The notes under the pieces are model-generated. The model was not told the DNA's origin, made no database searches, and worked only from the letters and a program-made list of their open reading frames with translations. Source: Streptomyces sp. NBC_00708 (GTDB lineage Bacteria > Actinomycetota > Actinomycetes > Streptomycetales > Streptomycetaceae). From it: a stretch of DNA of 64,000 nt. This document shows positions 55,822-64,000 of the stretch, piece after piece (the first letter of the stretch is position 1; each line of letters begins with the position of its first letter). The stretch covers positions 6,448,001 through 6,512,000 of the forward strand of contig CP108997.1 in NCBI GenBank assembly GCA_036226585.1, written 5' to 3'. Made by a program: the position numbers and the translations under genes.

Positions 55822-57131
55822 TGACATCCCGCGCCACCAGGACCACCACCCGCAGAACCGCCGGAGTCGCCTTCTTCCTCGTGCCCGCCGTCCTCATCTG
55901 GGTCTCGGTCTCGGTGTACGAGAAGGACTTCACCGACGACGCGACGGTCACCGTACGCACGTCGAGCGTCGGCAACGAGATGCACGAGAACGCCGATGTG
56001 AAGCTGCGCGGCGTCGTCGTCGGCCAGGTCCGGAACATCGCGGCCGACGGCGAAGGGGCCCGGCTCACCCTCGCGATCAAGCCGGACAAGCTCGACCGCA
56101 TCCCGGCCGACGTCACCGCCCAGATGCTGCCGACCACCCTCTTCGGGGAACGGTTCGTCGCCCTCGTACCGCCCGCCGTGCCCTCCACGAAGACCCTCGG
56201 CGCCGGCGACGTCATCCCGCAGGACCGCTCCAGCAACGCCATCGAACTGGAAGAGGTCCTCGACAACGTCCTGCCGCTGCTGACCGCCGTGAAGCCGGAG
56301 AAGCTGTCCGCGACCCTCAACGCGGTCTCCACCGCACTCGAGGGCCGGGGCGAGAAGCTGGGCGACACCCTCGTGAAGCTCGACGCCCACCTCCAGAAGT
56401 TCAACCCCCAACTCCCCACGCTCAACGAGGACATCAAGGAACTCGTCAAGGTCAGCCGGCTCTACGCGGACTCCGCCCCCGAGGTCCTGGACGCCCTCAC
56501 CGACTTCACCACCACGAGCGGCACCCTCGCCGAACAGCAGGCGAACCTCGCGAACGTCTACGGCTCCACCACCGCGTCCGCCCGCGACGTCACCGCCTTC
56601 CTCCAGCGGAACAAGGACAACCTCATCCGGCTCGCCGCCAGCGGCAGGCCCACCCTGGAGACCCTGGCGAAGTACTCCTCGGAATTCCCCTGCACCCTGC
56701 GCACCGTCGCCAACTTCGTACCGGCCATGGACAAGGCGCTCGGCAAGGGCACCGACCAGCCCGGACTGCACGTCACCCTCAAGACCGTGCCGTCCAAGGG
56801 CAAGTACGTCGCCGGCAAGGACACCCCGGTCTACAACGCCACCGGCGGACCGCACTGCTACTCCGTCCCGTACGTCGGCGCGACCGTGCCGACCGCCGAC
56901 GCCAGGACCGCCGCCGACAACACCCCGGCGGACCCCGGCCCGGACCCGGCCACCCCGGTGGAGGTCCCGGCCGCGAATCCGTCGCTCGGCATGCCCAACT
57001 CCCCGCAGGAGAGCCGGCTCGTCAACGAACTGGTCGCTCCCTCACTGAAAGTCCGGCCGCAGGCCCTGCCCGAGTGGAGCAGCGTGCTCATCGGTCCGGC
57101 CTTCCGCGGTGTGGAGGTGAAGCTCAAGTGA
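55821..57131 (+). CDS. MCE protein 1 (MceA position)
   Basis: 436 residues. One N-terminal helix (VAFFLVPAVLIWVSVSVY), then the MCE domain at about 40-120 (VRTSSVGNEMHENADVKLRGVVVGQVRNI) and a long helical region (about 140-300) that in this family forms part of a tube for lipid transfer. A Pro/Asp-rich tail follows. The MCE hexamer formed by the six paralogues would carry lipid from the cell surface to the YrbE channel. Confidence 0.93.
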   Translation: MTSRATRTTTRRTAGVAFFLVPAVLIWVSVSVYEKDFTDDATVTVRTSSVGNEMHENADVKLRGVVVGQVRNIAADGEGARLTLAIKPDKLDRIPADVTAQMLPTTLFGERFVALVPPAVPSTKTLGAGDVIPQDRSSNAIELEEVLDNVLPLLTAVKPEKLSATLNAVSTALEGRGEKLGDTLVKLDAHLQKFNPQLPTLNEDIKELVKVSRLYADSAPEVLDALTDFTTTSGTLAEQQANLANVYGSTTASARDVTAFLQRNKDNLIRLAASGRPTLETLAKYSSEFPCTLRTVANFVPAMDKALGKGTDQPGLHVTLKTVPSKGKYVAGKDTPVYNATGGPHCYSVPYVGATVPTADARTAADNTPADPGPDPATPVEVPAANPSLGMPNSPQESRLVNELVAPSLKVRPQALPEWSSVLIGPAFRGVEVKLK

Positions 57132-58159
57132 AGCGCCGCTCCCTCGCGGGACCGCTCGCGAAATCGATCGTCTTCATCGTGGTGACGAGCCTGGCCACCA
57201 CGGTCCTGGCCCTGTCCATCGCCAACACCGGTGTGGGCGACACCCGTTCGTACAAGGCCCGGTTCACCGACGCGACCGGCCTCATCGCCGGAGACAGCGT
57301 CCGCGTCGCCGGCGTCAAGGTCGGCCAGGTCGAGTCCATCAAGGTCGCGGACCGCCGGGTCGCCGAGGTCCGCTTCAGCGTCCGCAAGAGCAAGAAGCTG
57401 CCGGCGTCGGTCACCGCGTCGATCAAGTACCTCAACATGGTCGGCCAGCGCTACATCGACCTGGACCAGGGCGCCGGACCCGTCGGGGAGAGCTTCACCC
57501 CGGGCTCCACCATCCCGCTGTCGCGCACCACCCCGGCGCTCGACCTCACCCAGCTGTTCAACGGCTTTCAGCCCCTCTTCGAAGGGCTCTCGCCGCCGGA
57601 CGTCAACGAGCTGGCCGGCTCCATCGTCCAGGTGCTCCAGGGCGAGGGCGGCACCGTCGACTCCATCCTCCAGCACGTCGGCTCGCTGACCGGCACGGTC
57701 GCCGCCAAGGACAAGGTGATCGGCGAGGTGATCAAGAACCTCAACACGGTCCTGGAGACCGTCAACGACCGGGAAGCCGGCTTCAACGACCTCGTCGACA
57801 CCCTCCAGGCCCTCGTCACCGGCTTCGCGGGCGACCGCAAGCCCCTCGGTGAGGCCGTCACCGCGATGGGCGCGCTCACCACGGTCACCGCGGACCTCTT
57901 CGAGGACGGCCGCAAGCCCCTCAAGGACGACATCAAGCAGCTCGGCCGGCTCTCCGGGAACCTGGCCGACAACACCCCGAAGATCGAGAACTTCCTGCAG
58001 AAGACCCCGGCCAAGATGGCGGCCATCAGCCGTCTCACCTCGTACGGCTCCTGGCTCAACCTCTATCTCTGCGAGGCCAGGGTCAGCGGCGTGACGACCA
58101 GCGACGGCAGCACCCCGCCGACCGGCATCGAGATCACCCAGCCGAGGTGCCTGTCATGA
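57128..58159 (+). CDS. MCE protein 2 (MceB position)
   Basis: 343 residues from GTG 57128, overlapping the previous stop (GTGA). N-terminal helix (IVFIVVTSLATTVLALSI), MCE domain (YKARFTDATGLIAGDSVRVAGVKVGQVESI), then helical tube segment and a short C-terminus with two cysteines (LYLCEAR, QPRCLS). Confidence 0.94.
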   Translation: MKRRSLAGPLAKSIVFIVVTSLATTVLALSIANTGVGDTRSYKARFTDATGLIAGDSVRVAGVKVGQVESIKVADRRVAEVRFSVRKSKKLPASVTASIKYLNMVGQRYIDLDQGAGPVGESFTPGSTIPLSRTTPALDLTQLFNGFQPLFEGLSPPDVNELAGSIVQVLQGEGGTVDSILQHVGSLTGTVAAKDKVIGEVIKNLNTVLETVNDREAGFNDLVDTLQALVTGFAGDRKPLGEAVTAMGALTTVTADLFEDGRKPLKDDIKQLGRLSGNLADNTPKIENFLQKTPAKMAAISRLTSYGSWLNLYLCEARVSGVTTSDGSTPPTGIEITQPRCLS

Positions 58160-59172
58160 TCAAGCCGATACGCCACCGCAATCCCGTCGCCGTCGGCATC
58201 GTGGGACTCCTCCTGCTGGCCCTCATCGGGTTCGGCGCCTACCGGGCCGACTCGCTCCCCTTCATCGGGGGCGGCACCACCTACAGCGCCGACTTCACCG
58301 AGTCCGCCGGACTCGGCGCGGGCGACGAGGTCCGCATCGCCGGCGTCAAGGTCGGCAAGGTCACCGGCGTCTCCCTGGACGGCGCCAAGGTGAAGGTCAC
58401 CTTCAAGGTCAAGGACGCCTGGATCGGCAACGCCAGCACCGTCGGCATCGCCATCAAGACGCTCCTCGGCGAGAAGTACCTCGCCGTCGACCCGCTGGGC
58501 GACTCCCCGCAGGACCCGGACGAGCGCATCACCGCCTCCCGCACCACCTCCCCGTACGACGTCACCCAGGCGTTCAACGGACTGGGCGAGACCATCGGGG
58601 AGATCGACACCGAGCAGCTCGCCAAGAGCTTCGAGACGATCTCCGCCACCTTCAAGGACTCCCCGCCCGACGTGAAGAGCGCAGCCAAGGGACTCTCCGC
58701 GCTGTCGAAGACCGTCTCCGAACGCGACGCGCAGCTGGCGACCCTGCTCAAGGGCAGCAAGAAGCTCACCAAGACCCTCGCCAACAAGAAGAGCGGCTTC
58801 GAAACCCTCCTGGAGGACGGCAACCTGCTCCTCGGCGAGATCCAGGCCCGCCGCGACTCCATCCATCTGCTGCTCACCGGCACCCGCGACCTGGGCACCC
58901 AGCTCACCGGTCTCGTCTCCGACAACAACAAGCAGCTGAAGCCGACGCTCAAGGCGCTCGGCCGGGTCACCACCGTCCTGAAGAAGAACCGCAAGAGCCT
59001 CGACCAGGTCCTCGCGCTCGCCGGCTCCTACAACCGGCTGGTCGGCAACACCCTGGGCAACGGCCGCTGGTTCGACAACTACGTCTGCGGTGTCGTCCCG
59101 AAGAACTACCTGCCCGCGAACACACCCCCGGCGACCGGCTGCATGCCTCCGAAGCAGGAAGGCGGGCACTGA
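58156..59172 (+). CDS. MCE protein 3 (MceC position)
   Basis: 338 residues; ATG overlaps the previous stop (ATGA). N-terminal helix (VGIVGLLLLALIGFGAY), MCE domain (YSADFTESAGLGAGDEVRIAGVKVGKVTGV) and a helical region with repeated Lys-rich heptads. Two cysteines near the end (YVCGVVP, TGCMPP) parallel those of MCE protein 2. Confidence 0.94.
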   Translation: MIKPIRHRNPVAVGIVGLLLLALIGFGAYRADSLPFIGGGTTYSADFTESAGLGAGDEVRIAGVKVGKVTGVSLDGAKVKVTFKVKDAWIGNASTVGIAIKTLLGEKYLAVDPLGDSPQDPDERITASRTTSPYDVTQAFNGLGETIGEIDTEQLAKSFETISATFKDSPPDVKSAAKGLSALSKTVSERDAQLATLLKGSKKLTKTLANKKSGFETLLEDGNLLLGEIQARRDSIHLLLTGTRDLGTQLTGLVSDNNKQLKPTLKALGRVTTVLKKNRKSLDQVLALAGSYNRLVGNTLGNGRWFDNYVCGVVPKNYLPANTPPATGCMPPKQEGGH

Positions 59173-59173
59173 G

Positions 59174-60313
59174 ATGAGACTCACCCGCGTCATCGGCATC
59201 GGCGCCGGCCTCCTTGTCGTGGCCGTCGCCGCCACCTCCGGCGTGATGGCCCTGGAGGAGGAGGAAGGCACCACCGTCACGGCCTACTTCGACCAGGTCA
59301 CCGGCGTCTACGCCGGGTCCGACCTGCGCATACTCGGCGTACGCGTCGGCCGCGTCGAATCCGTGGAACCGCGCGGCAAGGACGTCAAGGTGGTCCTGCG
59401 CATCGACAAGGGCGTCCAGGTCCCCCAGGACGCGCACGCCGTCGTCGTCGCCCCCAGCCTGGTCGCCGACCGGTACGTCCAGCTCGCCCCCGCCTACACG
59501 GGGGGAGCGGTCATGAAGGAAGGCGCCCAGCTGCCCGCCGCGAACAACGCGACCCCGGTGGAGGTCGACCAGCTCTACGCGTCGATCACCGAACTGTCCA
59601 CCGCGCTCGGTCCGGACGGGGCGAACGCCGACGGCGCCTTCGCCGGCCTCCTGGACACCGGGGCCAAGAATCTCAAGGGCAACGGCAAGGACATCGGCGA
59701 CTCCATCGAGCAGTTCGGCAAGGCGACGAAGACCCTGGACAAGTCCAGCGGCAACCTCTTCGACACGCTGTCCTACCTGCAGACCTTCACCACCATGCTG
59801 AAGGACAACGACGGCAACGTCCGCGCCGCCGAGGACCAGCTCAACTCCGTCACCGGCTTCCTCGCCGACGACAAGAAGAACCTCGGCGCCGCCCTCAAGG
59901 AACTCGGCACCGCCCTCGGCCAGGTCAAGACCTTCATCAAGGACAACCGGGGCGAGCTCAAGAAGAACGTGGACGCCCTCGTGCCGATCACCCAGGCCCT
60001 CGTCGACCAGCGCGCCTCGCTGGCCGAGTCGATGGACGTCCTGCCGCTCTCGGCGGGCAACGTTCTCAACGCGTACGACCCCGAGCACCGCACGCTCAAC
60101 GGCCGGACCAACCTCAACGAGCTCAGCATGGGCGGCCCGCTCCTGGACTCCACCCTCGCCCTCCAGGGGCTCTCGCCGGTGGACGCCGAACGGCAACAGG
60201 CGCTCCCCGTGCTGCCGTTGCCGGCCGTGGGCACGGTCTACGGGACCCCGAAGGACGCCAAGTCCGGCAAGGACACCAAGGCCGCCAAGGACGCCAAGGG
60301 GGCGAAGCAATGA
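59174..60313 (+). CDS. MCE protein 4 (MceD position)
   Basis: 379 residues. N-terminal helix (IGIGAGLLVVAVAATSGVMA), MCE domain (TAYFDQVTGVYAGSDLRILGVRVGRVESV), a long helical segment, and a C-terminal tail ending in Lys/Asp/Ala repeats (KDTKAAKDAKGAKQ), unusual among the six. It starts 1 bp after the preceding stop. Confidence 0.93.
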   Translation: MRLTRVIGIGAGLLVVAVAATSGVMALEEEEGTTVTAYFDQVTGVYAGSDLRILGVRVGRVESVEPRGKDVKVVLRIDKGVQVPQDAHAVVVAPSLVADRYVQLAPAYTGGAVMKEGAQLPAANNATPVEVDQLYASITELSTALGPDGANADGAFAGLLDTGAKNLKGNGKDIGDSIEQFGKATKTLDKSSGNLFDTLSYLQTFTTMLKDNDGNVRAAEDQLNSVTGFLADDKKNLGAALKELGTALGQVKTFIKDNRGELKKNVDALVPITQALVDQRASLAESMDVLPLSAGNVLNAYDPEHRTLNGRTNLNELSMGGPLLDSTLALQGLSPVDAERQQALPVLPLPAVGTVYGTPKDAKSGKDTKAAKDAKGAKQ

Positions 60314-61482
60314 GCCGCACACCGCGCAGACCCGCGGCCCTCGGGACCACGAGCGGGACGGTACTGGTCGCGTTCGGCCTGTGCTGCACCCTCTTCGTCA
60401 CCGGATGCGGAGTCCCGCACTTCTCGGGCATCGAGGACGTGCCGCTGCCCGGCGGCGCGGACCTCGGCGACCACCCGTACCAGATCACCGCGGACTTCGG
60501 AGACGTGCTCAGCCTCGCCCCGCAGTCCTCGGTCAAGGTCAACGACGTCGCCGTCGGCCGCGTCACCAAGATCTCGCTCGCCCCGGACGGCTGGCGGGCC
60601 CGGGTCACCATGAAGGTCAACGGGAAGATCGACCTGCCCGCCAACGCGTACGCCCACCTGGAGCAGTCCAGCCTGCTCGGCGAGAAGTACATCCAGCTCG
60701 CACCGCCCGCCAAGGGCAAGGAGCAGGGCACCCTCGCCGACGGCGACCGCATCCCGCTCACCCGTACCAACCGCAACCCCGAGGTCGAAGAGGTCTTCGG
60801 CGCCCTGTCCATGCTCCTCAACGGCGGCGGCGTCCAGCAGCTCAAGACCATCACCACCGAGCTGAACAAGGCACTGGCCGGGCAGGAACCCCAGGTCAAG
60901 TCCATGCTTCACCGGGTCGACAAGCTCGTCACCAACCTCGACGACCACCGGGGCGACATCACCGCGGCGCTCGACGGCGTCAACCGGCTCTCCAGCACGC
61001 TCGCCGGCCGTAAGCAGCAGGTCGGCACCGTCCTCACCAAGCTCAGCCCCGGCATGAAGGTCCTGGAGAAGCAGCGCGGCTCGCTCATGACGATGCTGCG
61101 GTCCCTGGACACCCTCTCGGACGTCGCCGTCACCACCATCAACAAGGGCAAGGCGGACACCATCGCCGACCTCAAGGCCATCGCCCCCACCCTGCGGGCC
61201 CTGGCCGACTCCGGCAACGACCTGCCCGACTCCCTCCAGGTGCTCCTCACCTACCCGTTCACGGACGAGGTGCTGCGCGGCGTGAAGGGCGACTACCTCA
61301 ATGTGTACCTCGACCTGACGGCCGAACCCGGCACCCAGATCATTCCCGCCTACAACCCCGACCCGGAGACCGGGACGCCCGCGCAGGGCAAGGCGGTCGC
61401 CGGTGCCGGACTGCCGCTGCCCCTTCCCGCGACCTCGGCGCCCACGACGAGCCGGCCCACGGACTCGAAGGGGAGCAACTGA
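60310..61482 (+). CDS. MCE lipoprotein (MceE position)
   Basis: 390 residues; overlaps the previous gene by four bases. Type II signal with lipobox LFVTGCGVP (Cys near 33), so it is the one lipid-anchored MCE subunit, as MceE is in mycobacteria. MCE domain (ITADFGDVLSLAPQSSVKVNDVAVGRVTKI) and helical tube region follow; Pro/Thr/Ser-rich tail. Confidence 0.95.
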   Translation: MSRTPRRPAALGTTSGTVLVAFGLCCTLFVTGCGVPHFSGIEDVPLPGGADLGDHPYQITADFGDVLSLAPQSSVKVNDVAVGRVTKISLAPDGWRARVTMKVNGKIDLPANAYAHLEQSSLLGEKYIQLAPPAKGKEQGTLADGDRIPLTRTNRNPEVEEVFGALSMLLNGGGVQQLKTITTELNKALAGQEPQVKSMLHRVDKLVTNLDDHRGDITAALDGVNRLSSTLAGRKQQVGTVLTKLSPGMKVLEKQRGSLMTMLRSLDTLSDVAVTTINKGKADTIADLKAIAPTLRALADSGNDLPDSLQVLLTYPFTDEVLRGVKGDYLNVYLDLTAEPGTQIIPAYNPDPETGTPAQGKAVAGAGLPLPLPATSAPTTSRPTDSKGSN

Positions 61483-62741
61483 TGATCACCCTCGCCATCC
61501 GGCTCAAGAACATCGCCTTCCTGATCATCGCCGTGCTGGTCCTCGGCTTCCTCGGCGTCCGCTACGCCGACCTCGGCCACTACATCGGCATGCGCGACTA
61601 CTACACCGTCACCATGCAACTCCCGCGCACCGGCGGCCTCTTCACCCACTCCAACGTCACCTACCGGGGCGTCTCGGTGGGCCGGGTCGGGCCCATCGAA
61701 CTCACCGACGACGGCGTCGAGGCCGAGCTGCGGATCGACAAGTCCGCACCCCGCATCCCCGACGACCTCAAGGCCGTCGTGGCCAACCTCTCCGCCGTCG
61801 GCGAGCAGTACGTCGACCTGCGGCCGGCCCGTACCGAGGGCCCCTACCTCGCGAACGGCTCGGTCATCGACGAGGCCGAGACCACCGTCCCGGCGCCCGT
61901 CACCGACGTGCTCACCAGCGTCAACGACCTCACCTCCTCGGTCGACCTGGAGTCGCTGCGCACCGTGGTCGACGAGTTCGGCACCGCCTTCAGCGGGCGC
62001 GGCGACGACCTCCAGGTCCTCCTGGACACCGGCAGCGAGTTCGTCGACGCGGCCGACGACGCCCTGCCCGTCACCACCAAGCTGATGGAGGACGGCAAGA
62101 CGGTCCTGCGTACCCAGGTCGAACAGGGCGAAGCGCTCAAGGGGTTCGCCTCCGGCGCCAAGGAACTGGCCGCCCAGCTCAAGGGCTCCGACACCGACCT
62201 GCGCAAGCTGATCGCCGCCGCCCCCGACGCGACCAGCCAGATCAGCGGACTGCTCCGGGACGTCGAACCCAGCTTCGGCGTCGTCGTCGCCAACCTCCTC
62301 ACCACCTCCGATGTCGCCGTCACCCGCCAGCGCGGCCTGGAGGAACTGCTCGTGAAGCTCCCCGCCGTCGCGGCGGCCGGGTCCAGCGCGGTCGACGAGG
62401 ACGGCGCACGCTTCGGTATGTCGATCACCTTCTTCGAGCCGCTGCCCTGCACCGCCGGCTACGAAGGCACGACCTACCGCAACGGCCTCGACCTCTCGCC
62501 CGCCCCCGAGCCCAACACCAAGGCCCGCTGCGCCGCCTCGCCCGGCACCGGCATCGACGTACGGGGCAGCGCCAACGCCCCCAAGGGCGGCCCGCTCCCC
62601 GAACCGGCGAAGGCCGGCGCGCTGCACCTCGGGGACACCGACGACGACCCGCTGCCCGGAGTGCTCGGCGCCAGGTCCGACGCGGCACCGGTGCGCGGCA
62701 TGGCCGGGCTGCTCGGCCTGGGACAGGAGGACGGCGAGTGA
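61482..62741 (+). CDS. MCE protein 6 (MceF position)
   Basis: 419 residues; ATG shares one base with the previous stop. N-terminal helix (IAFLIIAVLVLGFLGVRYA), MCE domain (VTMQLPRTGGLFTHSNVTYRGVSVGRVGPI), helical region, and a C-terminal domain with two cysteines (PLPCTAG, ARCAAS). It completes the set of six different MCE subunits. Confidence 0.94.
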   Translation: MITLAIRLKNIAFLIIAVLVLGFLGVRYADLGHYIGMRDYYTVTMQLPRTGGLFTHSNVTYRGVSVGRVGPIELTDDGVEAELRIDKSAPRIPDDLKAVVANLSAVGEQYVDLRPARTEGPYLANGSVIDEAETTVPAPVTDVLTSVNDLTSSVDLESLRTVVDEFGTAFSGRGDDLQVLLDTGSEFVDAADDALPVTTKLMEDGKTVLRTQVEQGEALKGFASGAKELAAQLKGSDTDLRKLIAAAPDATSQISGLLRDVEPSFGVVVANLLTTSDVAVTRQRGLEELLVKLPAVAAAGSSAVDEDGARFGMSITFFEPLPCTAGYEGTTYRNGLDLSPAPEPNTKARCAASPGTGIDVRGSANAPKGGPLPEPAKAGALHLGDTDDDPLPGVLGARSDAAPVRGMAGLLGLGQEDGE

Positions 62742-63259
62742 ACCCCCGCAACCGGACCCTCGGCGGCTGGGCCGTCCTGCTGATCGCGGCGCTCGTCTGC
62801 GCCCTGGGCGGCTGGTCGTACGCCCAGGCACGCGGTGACGACGACCTGTCCTACGCCAAGAGCCGGGACGCCGCCCTCGCGGACGGCCGGCAGGCGCTGG
62901 CCCGGCTCAACAGCCTGGACGGCAAGGACGCGACGAGCGTGGACGCCGGTCTCTCCGGCTGGCTGGACTCCGCCACCGGGCCCCTGTACGACCAGCTGAA
63001 GCGGACCCGCAAGAAGGACGCCGCCGACCTCTCACAGGCCGGCGCCACCGCGCGCGGCAAGGTCACCGACGCCGCGCTCACCGAACTCGACGACCGCACC
63101 GGCACCGCGCTGATGATCGCGACCGTCGACGTCGAGGTCACCCCGCGCACCGGCAAGGCCGGCACCGAGCGCAAACGCTTCGAGGCCACGCTCGCCCGGA
63201 CCGGGGACGGCTGGAAGATCAAGGCGCTCACGGCGCTCGGCATAGGGAGCGGCGCATGA
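62738..63259 (+). CDS. Mce-associated membrane protein 1 (Mas-like)
   Basis: 173 residues from GTG 62738, overlapping the last MCE gene by four bases. One N-terminal helix (LGGWAVLLIAALVCALGGWSYA) and an NTF2-like exported domain (ending FEATLARTGDGWKIKALTALG). Mas proteins in mycobacteria stabilise or assist the Mce complex. Confidence 0.87.
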   Translation: MNPRNRTLGGWAVLLIAALVCALGGWSYAQARGDDDLSYAKSRDAALADGRQALARLNSLDGKDATSVDAGLSGWLDSATGPLYDQLKRTRKKDAADLSQAGATARGKVTDAALTELDDRTGTALMIATVDVEVTPRTGKAGTERKRFEATLARTGDGWKIKALTALGIGSGA

Positions 63260-63864
63260 CCACGGATGTCGAGGACAACGAGGACACCGCGACGGCGGCC
63301 GACGAGGAGCCGGAGGCCGCACCGGAGGCGCCCGAGCCCACGGACGACAACGGCAGGCGCCCCGCGCGGCGTTGGCCGCGCGTGCTCGCCGGGGTGCTCG
63401 TCGTCGCGCTGCTCGCCGCCGGGGCCGTGATGTACGCGGCGGGCCGGCAGCTGCGGGACACGCCCGCCACCTCCAACCGGGCGCTCACCGACAGCGCGGC
63501 GACCGCCCAGGTGGCCGGCGAGGTCACCAACGCCCTCGGCAAGGTGTTCTCGTACAGCCCCGACGGCACCGCCGCCACCAAGGCGTCCGCGCAGAAGCTC
63601 CTCGCGGGCAAGGCACTTCAGCAGTACGCGGCACTGTTCGGCCAGGTCGAGAAGCAGTCGGCCGACCAGAAGCTCACCCTCACCACCCATGTCGTGCGCG
63701 CCGGGGTCACCCGGCTGACGCCCGACAGCGCCCATCTGCTCGTCTTCCTCGACCAGGTCTACGAGCGCAAGGGCAAGGCCGCGAGCAAGGCGGCGGCGCA
63801 GCTCTCCGTCACGGCCCAACTGCGTGAAGGCCACTGGACGATCGTGGAGATCACCTCCCGGTAG
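63256..63864 (+). CDS. Mce-associated membrane protein 2 (Mas-like)
   Basis: 202 residues; overlaps the previous gene by four bases. An acidic cytoplasmic tail of ~38 residues, one helix (VLAGVLVVALLAAGAVMYAAG), and an NTF2-like exported domain ending LREGHWTIVEITSR. Same architecture as its neighbour; likely a paralogue. Confidence 0.87.
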   Translation: MTTDVEDNEDTATAADEEPEAAPEAPEPTDDNGRRPARRWPRVLAGVLVVALLAAGAVMYAAGRQLRDTPATSNRALTDSAATAQVAGEVTNALGKVFSYSPDGTAATKASAQKLLAGKALQQYAALFGQVEKQSADQKLTLTTHVVRAGVTRLTPDSAHLLVFLDQVYERKGKAASKAAAQLSVTAQLREGHWTIVEITSR

Positions 63865-63940
63865 CGCGTCGACGGGCACCACCGCACCACCGAGCACGGA
63901 CAGCACAGCACGGCGGGACCGCCGGCAGGGAGAGGCAGCG

Positions 63941-64000
63941 ATGGCACGGGTAGCGATGACGAGGAATCCGCTGGTGGCGGCGGCGATCGTGCTGACGGTC
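63941..64000 (+). CDS. start of a third Mce-associated gene (cut by window edge)
   Basis: Only 20 codons are visible. GGGAGAGG precedes the ATG, and the first residues (RNPLVAAAIVLTV) look like the beginning of an N-terminal membrane helix, as in the two preceding proteins. Position and layout suggest another Mas-type gene of the operon. The 76-bp gap before it is wider than elsewhere in the operon. Confidence 0.6.
   Translation, partial: MARVAMTRNPLVAAAIVLTV

Noticed and set aside
53162..64000. Mce genes as a sign of a mycobacterial pathogen
   Set aside because: Single operon with built-in ATPase, conservon, DUF397 module and TTA codons point to Streptomyces, where one mce locus is normal.

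Overview
The window looks like chromosomal DNA of a Streptomyces species or a close relative. It is very GC-rich, uses GTG starts and four-base stop/start overlaps freely, and carries actinomycete hallmarks: a conservon (cvnA-E), an XRE/DUF397/ATP-binding regulatory module, a single complete Mce lipid-import operon with its own ATPase, and two genes with the rare leucine codon TTA read by bldA tRNA. I see no tRNA, rRNA, CRISPR array, insertion sequence or prophage.

Region 1 (1-14268) is a carbohydrate locus that I read as a xyloglucan-utilisation cluster. A leftward operon encodes a Tat-type lipoprotein binding protein, two ABC permeases, a secreted GH74 endo-xyloglucanase, a GH42 beta-galactosidase and a GH95-type alpha-L-fucosidase (cut by the window edge). 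A rightward pair encodes GH3 beta-glucosidase and GH31 YicI-type alpha-xylosidase. Together these activities would cover every linkage in galactosylated and fucosylated xyloglucan. The divergent promoter region holds two identical 14-bp LacI-type palindromes. Xylose released by the alpha-xylosidase could be used by the divergent xylB/xylA pair at 19177-22066, next to a ROK regulator; a possible acetyl esterase (SGNH fold) lies between.

Region 2 (14308-28510) holds DUF4232, TetR and SGNH genes, a VWA/membrane-protein pair, xylB-xylA-ROK, a DUF305/DUF3105/small Cys-His protein set, a DUF2510-scramblase protein, and a FUSC transporter-like gene with its own MarR regulator.

Region 3 (28511-41174) holds a conservon: a sensor-like ATPase, roadblock protein, DUF742 protein with a TTA codon, GTPase, and a CYP157-like P450 that has lost the ExxR motif. 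It is followed by a GH4 glycosidase, a DUF4132 protein, the XRE/DUF397/ATP-binding module and a YchJ protein.

Region 4 (41196-64000) looks lipid-oriented. It has an MFS exporter with a fused C-terminal domain, an ATP-grasp protein, an acyl-CoA dehydrogenase with an SCP2 sterol-carrier partner, and a PucR regulator with a TTA codon. Four secreted cysteine-containing proteins follow, then an Mce operon: ATPase, two YrbE permeases, six MCE proteins and three Mce-associated proteins, the last cut by the window edge. A nearly identical ~30-bp promoter box precedes the first secreted-protein gene and the Mce operon. Its 14-bp core (TTAC-N6-GTAR) also fits two sites in front of the SCP2 gene, suggesting one lipid-responsive regulon.
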